A stretch of 64,000 bases of DNA from Kitasatospora papulosa (GCF_000717245.1 NZ_JNYQ01000004.1:62001-126000), one strand, 5' to 3'. Shown: positions 15,585 to 24,698, counted from the stretch's first letter. Notes: generated by a model from the letters alone, not told the origin. Numbers and translations: made by a program.

Positions 15585-16112
15585 TTACGCCGTACGGTCG
15601 AGGGCGCGCAGTGAACGGTCGGTGATCGAGCGCGCGCCGCGCCCTATGGCGATGGTGCCGGACTGGACGAGCTCCTTGATGCCGAACTGCTCGAGCATCT
15701 TGAGCATCGCCTCCAGCTTGTCGGCTCCCCCGGTCGCCTCGATCGTGACCGCCTCCGGAGAGACGTCCACGGTCTTGGCGCGGAACAGCTGGACGATCTC
15801 GACGATCTGGGAGCGGGTCTCGTTGTCCGCGCGGACCTTCACCAGGACGAGCTCCCGCTGGATCGCTGCGGTGGGCTCGAGTTCGACGATCTTCAGGACG
15901 TTGACCAGCTTGTTGAGCTGCTTGGTCACCTGCTCCAGGGGCAGGCCCTCGACGTTCACGACAATGGTGATGCGTGAGATGTCGGGATGTTCGGTGGTAC
16001 CGACCGCGAGCGAGTCGATGTTGAAGCCGCGCCGGGAGAACAGGGCCGTGATCCGGGCGAGGACACCGGGCTTGTTCTCGACCAGGACGGAGAGCGTGTG
16101 CTTGGTGGACAT
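15585..16112 (-). CDS. ilvN: Acetolactate synthase small (regulatory) subunit
   Basis: This is the regulatory partner of IlvB; it confers valine feedback. An N-terminal ACT domain (LVENKPGVLARITALFSRRG) begins at residue 10 and a C-terminal ALS_ss_C domain follows (IVEIVQLFRAKTVDVSPEAV). The 175-residue length is normal. The ATG at 16112 lies 22 nt after the ilvB stop codon, so the two are co-transcribed. Confidence 0.96.
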   Translation of the reverse strand: MSTKHTLSVLVENKPGVLARITALFSRRGFNIDSLAVGTTEHPDISRITIVVNVEGLPLEQVTKQLNKLVNVLKIVELEPTAAIQRELVLVKVRADNETRSQIVEIVQLFRAKTVDVSPEAVTIEATGGADKLEAMLKMLEQFGIKELVQSGTIAIGRGARSITDRSLRALDRTA

Positions 16113-16134
16113 GGAGTCTGTCTCTCTCTGTCTC

Positions 16135-18006
16135 TCAGTCGTCTTCGTTGTCGCCGAAGTCGGGGCGGACGCCGCGCGCTGCCATGACCTCGTCGTTGGA
16201 GGTGCCGGCGGCGACCATCGGCCACACCATGGCGTCCTCGTGGACGATGAAGTCGATGACGACCGGGCGGTCGTTGATCGCGTTGGCCTCGGCGATGACC
16301 TTGTCCAGGTCGGCCGGGTCCTCGCAGCGGATCGCGTGGCAGCCCATGGCCTCGGACAGCTTGACGAAGTCCGGGACGCGCGTGCCCTTGGCCGCGTTGC
16401 CGTCCGCGTCCGGGCCCGCGTGCAGCACGGTGTTGGAGTAACGCTGGTTGTAGAACAGGGTCTGCCACTGGCGGACCATCCCGAGGGCGCCGTTGTTGAT
16501 GACGGCGACCTTGATCGGGATGTTGTTGAGCGCGCAGGTGGTGAGTTCCTGGTTGGTCATCTGGAAGCAGCCGTCGCCGTCGATCGCCCAGACCGCGCGC
16601 TCCGGCATGCCCGCCTTCGCGCCCATGGCGGCCGGGACCGCGTAGCCCATGGTCCCGGCGCCGCCGGAGTTGAGCCAGGTGGCGGGCTGCTCGTACTGGA
16701 TGAAGTGCGAGGCCCACATCTGGTGCTGGCCGACACCCGCCGCGAAGATCGTTCCCTCGGGGGCGAGTTCGCCGATGCGCTGGATGACCTGCTGCGGCGA
16801 GAGGCTGCCGTCCTCCGGCAGGTCGTAACCGAGCGGATAGGTCTCGCGCCAGCGGTTGAGGTCCTTCCACCAGGACGCGTACCCGGTCCGGGCGGCCTCG
16901 CCGATGGTGCCCTCGGTGTGCTCGGCCTGGACCGCCTGCACGAGGTCGGCGATGACCTCACGGGCGTCACCGACGATCGGGACGTCGGCGGCGCGGTTCT
17001 TGCCGATCTCGGCCGGGTCGATGTCCGCGTGGACGATCTTGGCGTACGGGGCGAAGCTGTCCAGCTTGCCGGTGACGCGGTCGTCGAACCTGGCTCCGAG
17101 CGCGACGATCAGGTCGGCCTTCTGCAGCGCGGTGACGGCGGTGACCGAACCGTGCATGCCGGGCATTCCCACGTGCAGCGGGTGGCTGTCGGGGAAGGAG
17201 CCGAGCGCCATCAGGGTGGTGGTGACGGGCGCTCCGGTGAGCTCTGCCAGGACCTTCAGCTCGGCGGTGGCGCCGGCCTTCATGACACCGCCGCCGACGT
17301 AGAGCACGGGGCGCCTGGACTGCGCGATGAGCTTGGCCGCCTCGCGGATCTGCTTGGCGTGCGGCTTGGTGACCGGGCGGTAGCCGGGCAGGTCCATCGT
17401 CGGCGGCCAGCTGAAGGTGGTCGTCGACTGCAGAGCGTCCTTGGCGATGTCGACGAGGACCGGACCCGGGCGGCCGGTGGAGGCGATGTGGAAGGCCTCG
17501 GCGACCGTGTGCGCGATGTCCTCGGCGCGGGTGACCAGGAAGTTGTGCTTCGTGATCGGCATCGTGATGCCGCAGATGTCGGCTTCCTGGAAGGCGTCCG
17601 TGCCGATGGCCGCGGAGGCCACCTGCCCGGTGATCGCGACCAGCGGCACGGAGTCCATGGCCGCGTCCGCGATCGGGGTGACCAGGTTGGTCGCACCGGG
17701 CCCCGAGGTGACCATGCAGACACCGACCTTGCCGGTGGCCTGCGCGTAACCGGTGGCCGCGTGACCGGCGCCCTGCTCGTGGCGGACCAGGATGTGCCGG
17801 ACCCGGGTGGAGTCCATCAGCGGGTCGTACGCCGGAAGGATGCAGCCGCCGGGGAGCCCGAATACGGTGTCGGCGCCGACTTCCTCGAGAGAACGGATGA
17901 GGGACTGCGCGCCCGTGAGGTGCTCAACGGTGGCGGAGGACGGTCCGCCGTTACGGGCCCGCGGCTGCGGGTGCTGGGCCCCGGTGGCCTGCTCGGTCAT
18001 CGGCAT
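16135..18006 (-). CDS. ilvB: Acetolactate synthase large (catalytic) subunit
   Basis: This ThDP- and FAD-dependent enzyme joins two pyruvates, or pyruvate and 2-oxobutyrate. The catalytic Glu lies in VRHEQGAGHAATGYA near residue 81, the central FAD region follows, and the ThDP motif GDGCFQMTNQEL ... VINN is near residues 484-510. An N-terminal extension rich in Gln, Pro and Arg (about 30 residues) is usual in Streptomyces. The first ATG (18006) and the second (18000) are both possible; GAAGAG is better spaced for the latter. A leader peptide and attenuator precede the gene, so the whole ilvBNC operon is probably under attenuation by Ile/Leu/Val supply. Confidence 0.96.
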   Translation of the reverse strand: MPMTEQATGAQHPQPRARNGGPSSATVEHLTGAQSLIRSLEEVGADTVFGLPGGCILPAYDPLMDSTRVRHILVRHEQGAGHAATGYAQATGKVGVCMVTSGPGATNLVTPIADAAMDSVPLVAITGQVASAAIGTDAFQEADICGITMPITKHNFLVTRAEDIAHTVAEAFHIASTGRPGPVLVDIAKDALQSTTTFSWPPTMDLPGYRPVTKPHAKQIREAAKLIAQSRRPVLYVGGGVMKAGATAELKVLAELTGAPVTTTLMALGSFPDSHPLHVGMPGMHGSVTAVTALQKADLIVALGARFDDRVTGKLDSFAPYAKIVHADIDPAEIGKNRAADVPIVGDAREVIADLVQAVQAEHTEGTIGEAARTGYASWWKDLNRWRETYPLGYDLPEDGSLSPQQVIQRIGELAPEGTIFAAGVGQHQMWASHFIQYEQPATWLNSGGAGTMGYAVPAAMGAKAGMPERAVWAIDGDGCFQMTNQELTTCALNNIPIKVAVINNGALGMVRQWQTLFYNQRYSNTVLHAGPDADGNAAKGTRVPDFVKLSEAMGCHAIRCEDPADLDKVIAEANAINDRPVVIDFIVHEDAMVWPMVAAGTSNDEVMAARGVRPDFGDNEDD

Positions 18007-18070
18007 TCTCTTCTCGAAGCTGAGGGTTTATGCGGTGTTTTCGTGATGTTCTGCAAGGTCCCGGTGCAAC

Positions 18071-18104
18071 AAAAAACCCCTCGTGCCGTAAGGCAAGCGA
18101 GGGG
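18071..18104 (-). terminator. ilvB attenuator terminator
   Basis: On the minus strand, the stem CCCCTCG / CGAGGGG with an inner GCC/GGC pairing is followed by six T. It lies between the leader peptide and the ilvB start, the classical position of an attenuator. Confidence 0.85.
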
Positions 18105-18148
18105 AGCGCGCCGGTGCGGTCTGCGGGGTGTCCATGAGTGACCCTGCT

Positions 18149-18190
18149 TCAGCCGACGCGCTTTCCAAGTACGAGAATTCGGGTGCGCAT
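18149..18190 (-). CDS. ilvB operon leader peptide (MRTRILVLGKRVG)
   Basis: A 13-codon ORF encodes MRTRILVLGKRVG, with the run Ile-Leu-Val-Leu read from ATT CTC GTA CTT, codons that are rare in this genome. A GGAGAGAGGG ribosome site precedes the ATG. The stop is 44 nt ahead of the terminator. Slow decoding of these codons when branched-chain aminoacyl-tRNA is scarce should favour the antiterminator and ilvB transcription. Leaders of this kind are known in actinobacteria. Confidence 0.85.
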   Translation of the reverse strand: MRTRILVLGKRVG

Positions 18191-18223
18191 GGCATTGACC
18201 CTCTCTCCGGCACGCACACGGTG

Positions 18224-21200
18224 TCAAGTGGGTGGGACGGGCGTCTCATCATGTGAGCGGCCCTGGAGCGGGATCACGCCACCCACGAGCACCGGCTGAG
18301 CGGCCGCGACGAGGCCCGGGACGGGGTACTTTCCCCTGATCAGGGTGCGCCGCAGCCGGTACTCGTCCAGGGGGCCGGCGAAGGCCATCCCCTGGCCGTG
18401 GGTGCACCCCATGGCGCGCAGGGCGCGCACCTGTTCGGGTACGTCCACCCCGTCCGCCACGGACTGCATGCCGAGATCACCCGCGATGCGCAGCAGCCCG
18501 CTGGTGATCTTGTGCAGCCTCGCCGACTCGACGACGCCCTCCACCAGGCACCGGTCCAGCTTGAGGACGTCGATGGGGAGCCGGCGCAGGGCGTTGACCG
18601 CGGCGTATCCGCTGCCGAATCCGTCGAGTGCGATCCGGACCCCGAGGCGGCGGAGCGCGACCAGGCGCTGCTCCAGCTCGTCGAAGGAGATCCGGGGGTC
18701 GTTGTCGCCCACTTCGATCATCAGGGCGCCGGAGGGCAGCCCGTGCCGCGTCAGGAGCGCCTCGACGGAGCCCGGTGGCAGGGCGCGGTCCAGGAGCCTG
18801 GCGGCCGACACGCGTACGGAGACGGAGACCGGATGCCCGGCCCGGTACCGGTCGGCGGCCTGTTCGACGGCCTCCTCCAGCAGCCAGGTGCCGAGCGCGG
18901 CCGCGCGTTCGCTGTCCTCGGAGACCCGGAGGAATTCGGCGGGGGTGAAGAGGATGCCCTGCGCCGAGCGCCAGCGGGCCTGCGCGGCGACGGCGGCGAC
19001 CGTACCGCTGGCCAGGTGGACGACGGGCTGGTGCAGCAGGGCGAATTCGCCGTCGCGCAGCGCCGTGCGCAGCCGCGCGGCGAGCTCGGACCGGCGCACG
19101 ACGTCGGCCTGCATCTGGGGGGCGTACAGCTCGACGCGGCCCTTGCCGTTCGCCTTCGCCCGGTACATGGCGAGGTCGGCGTTGCGCATGAGGTCCTTGG
19201 GCGTGATGGAGGGCTCCGCGAAGGCGACCCCGATGGACGCGGCCACCCGGACCTCACCGGTGCCGATCCGGTACGGCTGGGACAGCCTGAGGCGCAGCCG
19301 GTCGGCGATCTCGTGGACCTGGTACTCCCTGGCCGCCTGGTCGCGCGTGCCGTCGCCGACGATCAGCGCGGCGAACTCGTCGCCGCCGAGGCGTGCCGCG
19401 GTGTCCGAGGCGCGCACGGACTCCTGGAGGCGGCGTGCCGCCTGGACGAGGAGTTCGTCGCCCGCCTGGTGGCCCACGGAGTCGTTGACCGCCTTGAAAC
19501 CGTCGAGGTCGATGAAGAGGACAGCGGTCCCGGGGTCCCCGGCCCTGCGCCCCCCGAGGGCCTGTCCGACCCGGGTGGTGAAGAGGGCGCGGTTGGGCAG
19601 GTCGGTGAGCGGGTCGTGTTCGGCGTTGTGCTGGAGCTGCGCCTGCAGCCGGACCCGCTCGGTCACGTCGCGGCTGTTGAGCAGCAGGCCGCCCTGGTGG
19701 CGGTTGACGGTGGACTCGACGTGGAGCCAGTCGCCCGTGCCCGATCCGAAGCGGCACTCGATCCGGGTGGTGGGCTCCTCGCGGGCCGGCGCGGCGAGGA
19801 AGCGCCGCAGCTCGTGGACGACTCCCCCGAGGTCGTCGGGGTGGATCAGCGACGACAGCGCGGTGCCGACGAGGTCCTCGGCGTCGCGCCCGTAGACCCC
19901 GGCGGCCGCGGGGCTCACGTAGCGGAGCACCCCGCTCGGCTCGGCGATCATGATGACGTCGCTGGAGCCCTGGACCAGGGAGCGGAAGTGGCTCTCCTTC
20001 TCGGCCAGTTCCTGGTTGAGCGCGATGTTGTCGAGAAGCATGATCGCCTGCCGGAGGACCAGGGCGAGCACCACCGCGCAGCCGGTGAGCACCACCACCC
20101 GGTCGACCCTCCGGCCCTCCACGACGTTGTACAGGATGCCGAGGGTGCAGACCGCCGCGGCCAGGTAGGGCGTGAGGGCGGCGAGGGACCCGGCGATCGG
20201 GCGGCTCACGGCGCGCGGCTCGGGGCCGGGGGCCTCGACAGCGTTGTCCTGGCCGCGACGGGCGCCCCAGGGCGCGTAGGCGAGCAGCAGGGACCCGGCG
20301 AACCAGCCGGCGTCCAGCAACTGGCCCGAGTGGTACGACGAGCGCAGCAGCGGGGCGGTGAACAGGGCGTCGCACAGCACGGTCAGGGCGAGGCCGGCGA
20401 TCGCGGTGTTCACCGCAGACCTGTTGATGCTGACCCGCCGGAAGTGCAGCGCGAGGACCATGGAGACGAGGACGATGTCGAGCAGCGGGTAGGCCAGCGA
20501 GAGGGCGGCCCTGGCCACGCTCTCGCCTCCGGCGTTCGCGATCCGGGCGGTGTGGGCGAGGGCGAGGCTCCAGGAGAGCGTCAGCAGGGAGCCGCCGATC
20601 AGCCAGGCGTCCAGCACCAGACAGACCCAGCCCGCCCGCGTCACGGGCCGTTTGGCCAGGACCAGCAGCCCGACGATGGCGGGCGGAGCGAAGCAGAGGA
20701 AGAAGAGGTCCGCGAGGGAGGGGGAGGGCACCTCACGACCCAGCACCACCTCGTACCACCCCCAGACCGCGTTGCCTCCGGCGGCCATGGCCGAGGAGAG
20801 CGAGAAGAGGAGCCAGGCGGGCCGGAGGCGTCCGCCGCCGACGCGGGCGTAGAGGAAGCAGGAGACCGCGGCGACCAGGGCGGCGACGCTGAGGCCGAAG
20901 TCCCCCATGAACAGCGCGACTCCGGGCGATCCCCAGCCGACGGCGGCACCCACGGCGTATCCGGCGCATACGGCGGCCAGGACGATCTGGGCGCGCAGCC
21001 CTGCGTTCCGTCCGGCCGCGGGGTGCCGGGAGAGCAGGGCCCCGAGGGCGCTCACCGGAGAGCCCCTCGGGCCGGGCCCGGCGCCCTCGCGGCCGTCGGC
21101 CTCTCCCGCCCGTCCCGCCATGTCGGTTCGTCTCTCCACCGGCCGAACATCGCCCATCGCCCCCTCGCGATCCGCTTCCTCCCCGGCGCCGCCCCTTCCA

Positions 21201-21250
21201 CGGCGCTGCCCTCTTGCGGACGATACACCAGAGTCGTCACTCAGGGACAT
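18224..21250 (-). CDS. Membrane GGDEF protein with PAS and degenerate EAL domain
   Basis: The 1008-residue protein has an Arg/Gly-rich start, about nine membrane segments (about residues 88-400), a PAS domain (about 420-530), a GGDEF domain with intact GGDEF at 622-626 and the RxxD inhibitory site RASD at 613-616, then an EAL-type domain. In the latter the EAL motif reads AAQ (755-757), the metal-binding NVSAR reads RVSAA, DDFG reads DGFG and EGVE reads DGVD, so phosphodiesterase activity is unlikely. It is probably a diguanylate cyclase, the counterpart of SCO5511. It is adjacent to ilvB with no functional link. The first ATG is used; Met32 or Met44 are alternatives. Confidence 0.9.
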   Translation of the reverse strand: MSLSDDSGVSSARGQRRGRGGAGEEADREGAMGDVRPVERRTDMAGRAGEADGREGAGPGPRGSPVSALGALLSRHPAAGRNAGLRAQIVLAAVCAGYAVGAAVGWGSPGVALFMGDFGLSVAALVAAVSCFLYARVGGGRLRPAWLLFSLSSAMAAGGNAVWGWYEVVLGREVPSPSLADLFFLCFAPPAIVGLLVLAKRPVTRAGWVCLVLDAWLIGGSLLTLSWSLALAHTARIANAGGESVARAALSLAYPLLDIVLVSMVLALHFRRVSINRSAVNTAIAGLALTVLCDALFTAPLLRSSYHSGQLLDAGWFAGSLLLAYAPWGARRGQDNAVEAPGPEPRAVSRPIAGSLAALTPYLAAAVCTLGILYNVVEGRRVDRVVVLTGCAVVLALVLRQAIMLLDNIALNQELAEKESHFRSLVQGSSDVIMIAEPSGVLRYVSPAAAGVYGRDAEDLVGTALSSLIHPDDLGGVVHELRRFLAAPAREEPTTRIECRFGSGTGDWLHVESTVNRHQGGLLLNSRDVTERVRLQAQLQHNAEHDPLTDLPNRALFTTRVGQALGGRRAGDPGTAVLFIDLDGFKAVNDSVGHQAGDELLVQAARRLQESVRASDTAARLGGDEFAALIVGDGTRDQAAREYQVHEIADRLRLRLSQPYRIGTGEVRVAASIGVAFAEPSITPKDLMRNADLAMYRAKANGKGRVELYAPQMQADVVRRSELAARLRTALRDGEFALLHQPVVHLASGTVAAVAAQARWRSAQGILFTPAEFLRVSEDSERAAALGTWLLEEAVEQAADRYRAGHPVSVSVRVSAARLLDRALPPGSVEALLTRHGLPSGALMIEVGDNDPRISFDELEQRLVALRRLGVRIALDGFGSGYAAVNALRRLPIDVLKLDRCLVEGVVESARLHKITSGLLRIAGDLGMQSVADGVDVPEQVRALRAMGCTHGQGMAFAGPLDEYRLRRTLIRGKYPVPGLVAAAQPVLVGGVIPLQGRSHDETPVPPT

Positions 21251-21257
21251 AGTCTCT

Positions 21258-21271
21258 CTACTCTCCGTGAC
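21258..21271 (-). promoter_or_regulatory. Candidate BldD-like site
   Basis: The minus strand reads GTCACGGAGAGTAG, matching 6 of 8 defined positions of the BldD consensus (NTNACNCNGNGTNAN, from memory). It sits 7 nt ahead of the start codon of the GGDEF gene. BldD controls several c-di-GMP genes in Streptomyces. The two mismatches keep this tentative. Confidence 0.3.
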
Positions 21272-21322
21272 GACCTGGGGTGTTGGCGGGACGCGGAGCG
21301 GTCGGACCGCTGCGGAGCGTGT

Positions 21323-22279
21323 TCAGCCGGTCGTGAGGACGAGGTTGCCGACCGGCTCCCCCTTCGCGAACCGGGTGAGCTGTCCGGCCAGCAGCCGCTT
21401 GGCCCGGGGCAGGAACGCCGAGGTGCTGCCGCCCACATGGGGGGTGATGAGTGTGTGGGGAGCATGCCAGAGAGGATGGCCGGCGGGCAGGGGTTCGGGG
21501 TCGGTCACGTCGAGTGCGGCACGCAGCCGCCCGGACTCGAGTTCGGACAGCAGGGCGTCGGTGTCGACGACGGCGCCGCGCGCGACGTTCACGAGCAGTG
21601 CGCCGTCCCGCATCGCGGCGAGGAAGCGGGGGCCCACCAGCCCTTGTGTGGAGGGGTTCAGCGGTGTGGACAGGATGACGACGTCGGCGTCGGGGAGCAG
21701 CGCCGGAAGCTCCTCGATCGCGTGTACGGGACCGCGTGCGGTCGTCCGTGCGGAGCGCGCGACGCGCATCACCCGCGCGCACTCGAAGGGTTCGAGCCGG
21801 TCCTCGATGGCCGCGCCGATCGAGCCGTACCCCACCACGAGCACGGACTTGTCGGCGAGCGCCGGGTAGAAGCCGGACCTCCACTCCTCCTTGTCCTGGC
21901 CGTGCGTGAAGCCCGGGAACCCGCGGAGCGAGGCGAGGACGAGCGCGAGCGCGAGCTCGGCCGTCGATGCCTCGTGCACGCCCTTGGCGTTGCACAGCCG
22001 GACTCCCGCGGGCAGTAGACCGAGCCCCGGCTCGACGTGGTCTATGCCCGCCGAGAGGGTCTGGACGACCTGGACCGCGTTCATCCCGCCGAGGGGGCGG
22101 ACCGCGACCTCCGGGCCCTTCATGTAAGGGACGACGTAGAACGCGCAGTCGGCGGGATCCGCCGGGTAGTCCCGGCCACCGTCCCAGAACCGGTAGTTGA
22201 GACCCTCGGGGAGACCGTCGATCTCCTCGGCGGCGAAGGGCAGCCATACGTCGGTGGCGGTTGCAGAAGTCATGGTCAC
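21323..22279 (-). CDS. D-isomer-specific 2-hydroxyacid dehydrogenase
   Basis: This NAD(P)-dependent oxidoreductase probably acts on a 2-hydroxy/2-oxo acid pair. The cofactor motif is VGYGSIGAAIEDRL near residue 150; the substrate-binding Arg lies in NVARGAVVDTDAL, the acidic partner in LDVTDPEPLP and the catalytic His in TPHVGGST. The 318-residue length is typical. It starts MTMTSATATD, and Met3 is also possible. It is divergent from the aldo/keto reductase with about 90 nt between starts. The substrate is not predictable; glyoxylate/hydroxypyruvate reductases are close relatives. Confidence 0.9.
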   Translation of the reverse strand: MTMTSATATDVWLPFAAEEIDGLPEGLNYRFWDGGRDYPADPADCAFYVVPYMKGPEVAVRPLGGMNAVQVVQTLSAGIDHVEPGLGLLPAGVRLCNAKGVHEASTAELALALVLASLRGFPGFTHGQDKEEWRSGFYPALADKSVLVVGYGSIGAAIEDRLEPFECARVMRVARSARTTARGPVHAIEELPALLPDADVVILSTPLNPSTQGLVGPRFLAAMRDGALLVNVARGAVVDTDALLSELESGRLRAALDVTDPEPLPAGHPLWHAPHTLITPHVGGSTSAFLPRAKRLLAGQLTRFAKGEPVGNLVLTTG

Positions 22280-22368
22280 GAGGCTATGCGAAGGCCGCGC
22301 GACCGCAGAGGTTACTTTGGGGTGCTGGTGGGCCCCGTGATCACGGGACCGAGGGAGGGTTCGGGGAG

Positions 22369-23361
22369 TTGGAGCGCAGGACTATCGGTGCGACGGCGCT
22401 CGCCGTGGGCGCGGTCGGGCTGGGCTGTATGCCGATGAGCTGGGCCTACAGCACGTCGCAGCAGCGGGGTGACCGCTCCGTGCGGACCGTGCACGCCGCA
22501 CTGGACGCGGGCGTCCAACTGCTCGACACCGCCGACATGTACGGGCCCTTCACCAACGAGCTGCTCATCGGCCGGGCGCTCAGGGGACGCCGGTCCGAGG
22601 CCTTCCTCGCCACGAAGTGCGGTCTGCTCGTGGGCGACCAGCACGTCGTGGCCAACGGCCGTCCCGGCTACGTGCGCCGGGCCTGCGACGCCTCGCTGCG
22701 CCGGCTCCAGACCGATGTGATCGATCTCTACCAGCTCCACCGGGCGGATCCCGAGGTACCGGTCGAGGAGACCTGGGGAGCGATGGCGGATCTGGTGACC
22801 GCCGGGAAGGTGCGGGCGCTGGGGCTGTCCGCGGTGGGGGCGAGGGCGGGCCGCGGGCCGGGGGCGCGGATGCACGACGGGACCATCCGGCAGCTGGAGC
22901 GGGTCCAGCAGGTCTTTCCCGTCAGCGCGGTCCAGGCGGAACTGTCCGTGTGGTCGCCCCAGGCGCTGGAGGACCTGCTGCCGTGGTGCTCGGCCCGCGG
23001 GGTGGGCGTGCTGGCGGCGATGCCGCTGGGCAGCGGTTACCTCACGGGCACGCTCACGCCCGGCCAGGGCTTCGAACCGGATGACGCGCGGGCCAGGCAC
23101 CCCCGCTTCACCGCGGAGATGATGGCGGCCAACCAGCCCGTGGTGGCGGGGCTGCGCAGGATCGCGGAGCGGCACGGCGCCACGCCCGCGCAGGTCGCTC
23201 TGGCCTGGGTCCTGGGGCAGGGCCCCTACGTGGTGCCCGTGCCCGGTGCGAAGCAGGAGCGGTGGGCCGTGGAGAACGCGGGAGCTGCGGGGCTGGTCCT
23301 CACCGAGGGGGACCTGGACGAGATAGCCGGGCTGCCGCGGGCCCGCGGGTCGTGGGACTGA
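22369..23361 (+). CDS. Aldo/keto reductase
   Basis: The protein is an NADPH-dependent carbonyl reductase with a TIM barrel. The family opening GATALAVGAVGLGCMPMSWAY is followed by LLDTADMYGPFTNELLIGRAL with catalytic Asp and Tyr, the Lys in FLATKCG, and QLHRADPEVPVEETWGAM with the catalytic His. The C-terminal VPVPGAKQ element binds the cofactor phosphate. The TTG at 22369 (LERRTIGATALAV) is preferred because it follows a GGAGGG-rich stretch and matches where the family begins; no in-frame ATG or GTG lies closer. That gives 330 residues. The substrate is unknown. Confidence 0.88.
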   Translation: MERRTIGATALAVGAVGLGCMPMSWAYSTSQQRGDRSVRTVHAALDAGVQLLDTADMYGPFTNELLIGRALRGRRSEAFLATKCGLLVGDQHVVANGRPGYVRRACDASLRRLQTDVIDLYQLHRADPEVPVEETWGAMADLVTAGKVRALGLSAVGARAGRGPGARMHDGTIRQLERVQQVFPVSAVQAELSVWSPQALEDLLPWCSARGVGVLAAMPLGSGYLTGTLTPGQGFEPDDARARHPRFTAEMMAANQPVVAGLRRIAERHGATPAQVALAWVLGQGPYVVPVPGAKQERWAVENAGAAGLVLTEGDLDEIAGLPRARGSWD

Positions 23362-23454
23362 CCCCGTGGCGTGAGAATTGGCGGAGACCGGGAACCCATG
23401 ACGGGGCGGCGGTGTAAGAACAGTAGTCGTGCGACCGTCGAAAGGATCGGTGCT

Positions 23455-24630
23455 GTGCAAACTCCCGTGCTGCGCAACGGGGTGGTGGCCCTGCTCGCCT
23501 CGGCCTCCCTCCTGCTGTCCGCCTGCTCGTCCGGCGACGGCCCGGCGGCCGGTGAGGAGGCACCCTCCCCACGGTCGAGCCCCGCGTCCGCCCCGGCCTC
23601 GGCGAGCCCGTCGGCGGACCTCCCTCCGGCCGAGGGCTCGGTCGCGGTCGTGAAGACGCTCACGGACGGACTCGCGTCGCCGTGGGGCGTCGCCGCGCTG
23701 CCCGGGGGCGACCTGCTGGTCGGCTCGCGTGACGAGGCGACGATCACCCGCATCGACGCGGAGAGCGGCGGGAAGACGCTTCTGGGCTCGGTACCGGGGG
23801 TCGCACCGGCCGGCGAGGGCGGCCTGCTCGGTCTCGCTGTCGCCCCGACGTTCGGCGCGGACCATCTCGTCTACGCCTACTTCACCACCGAGTCGGACAA
23901 CCGCATCGCCCGCCTCCAGTACGACGAGAAGAAGCCCCCCGGTCAGCAGCTGGGGGCCCCGGACACCATTCTGCGGGGCATCCCCAAGGGCTCCATCCAC
24001 AACGGCGGACGGATCGCGTTCGGGCCCGACCGGATGCTGTACGCGGGCACGGGAGAGACGGGGGACACGGGTCTCGCCCAGGACAAGGCCTCCCCCGCGG
24101 GCAAGATCCTGCGGATGACGCCCGACGGCGAGCCCGTGCACGGCAATCCCGAGGGTGACTCGCTGGTGTACTCCTACGGTCACCGCAATGTGCAGGGGCT
24201 GGCGTGGGACAGCGGCAAGCGGCTCTGGGCATCCGAGTTCGGCCAGAACACCTGGGACGAGCTGAACCTGATCGAGCCGGGCAAGAACTACGGCTGGCCA
24301 GATGTCGAAGGCAAGGAAGGGGCGTCCGGGTTCGTCGATCCGGTGGCCCAGTGGAAGACCTCGGAGGCCTCGCCGAGCGGCATCGCGTACGCCGAGGGGT
24401 CGATCTGGATGGCGGGGCTGCGGGGTGAGCGGCTATGGCGGATCCCTCTGTCGGGCAAGGCCGACGAACCGCTGGCCCGTCCCCAGGCCTTCCTGGAGGG
24501 GAAGTACGGCCGGCTGCGCACGGTGCTCGCCGCGGGCGGCGACAAGCTCTGGCTGGTCACGAGCAACACGGACGGCCGTGGCACGGCGAAGCCGGGCGAC
24601 GACCGGATCCTGCTCCTGAAGGTGAGGTAG
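23455..24630 (+). CDS. PQQ-type sugar dehydrogenase, lipoprotein
   Basis: The 391-residue secreted protein has a lipoprotein signal peptide (LLASASLLLSACSSG, Cys near residue 23), a Ser/Pro/Ala linker of about 40 residues, then a six-bladed propeller of the GSDH family (LTDGLASPWGVAALPGGDLL, GEGGLLGLAVAPTFG, HNGGRIAFGPDRMLYAGTGE, SYGHRNVQGLAW, SEFGQNTWDELN). GHRNxQG and the neighbouring residues fit the soluble glucose/sorbosone dehydrogenase type. The GTG at 23455 has AAAGGA 9 nt ahead. It is anchored outside the membrane and its physiological sugar is unknown. Confidence 0.88.
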   Translation: MQTPVLRNGVVALLASASLLLSACSSGDGPAAGEEAPSPRSSPASAPASASPSADLPPAEGSVAVVKTLTDGLASPWGVAALPGGDLLVGSRDEATITRIDAESGGKTLLGSVPGVAPAGEGGLLGLAVAPTFGADHLVYAYFTTESDNRIARLQYDEKKPPGQQLGAPDTILRGIPKGSIHNGGRIAFGPDRMLYAGTGETGDTGLAQDKASPAGKILRMTPDGEPVHGNPEGDSLVYSYGHRNVQGLAWDSGKRLWASEFGQNTWDELNLIEPGKNYGWPDVEGKEGASGFVDPVAQWKTSEASPSGIAYAEGSIWMAGLRGERLWRIPLSGKADEPLARPQAFLEGKYGRLRTVLAAGGDKLWLVTSNTDGRGTAKPGDDRILLLKVR

Positions 24631-24639
24631 CGGGGCAGG

Positions 24640-24659
24640 CCGGACACCTGTCGGTCCGG
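24640..24659 (+). terminator. Small hairpin after the sugar dehydrogenase gene
   Basis: CCGGAC-8-GTCCGG lies 10 nt past the stop codon, between this gene and the convergent LuxR-family gene. The stem is only 6 bp, so terminator function is uncertain. Confidence 0.4.
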
Positions 24660-24698
24660 TGCGGCGCGGTGGTGGGGGCCGGCGGGCCGGTGCCGGTC

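Noticed and set aside
18398..22018. 1206-codon plus-strand open frame opposite the GGDEF gene
   Set aside because: Antisense shadow of the GGDEF and dehydrogenase genes; no recognisable motif, while the opposite strand has clear domains.
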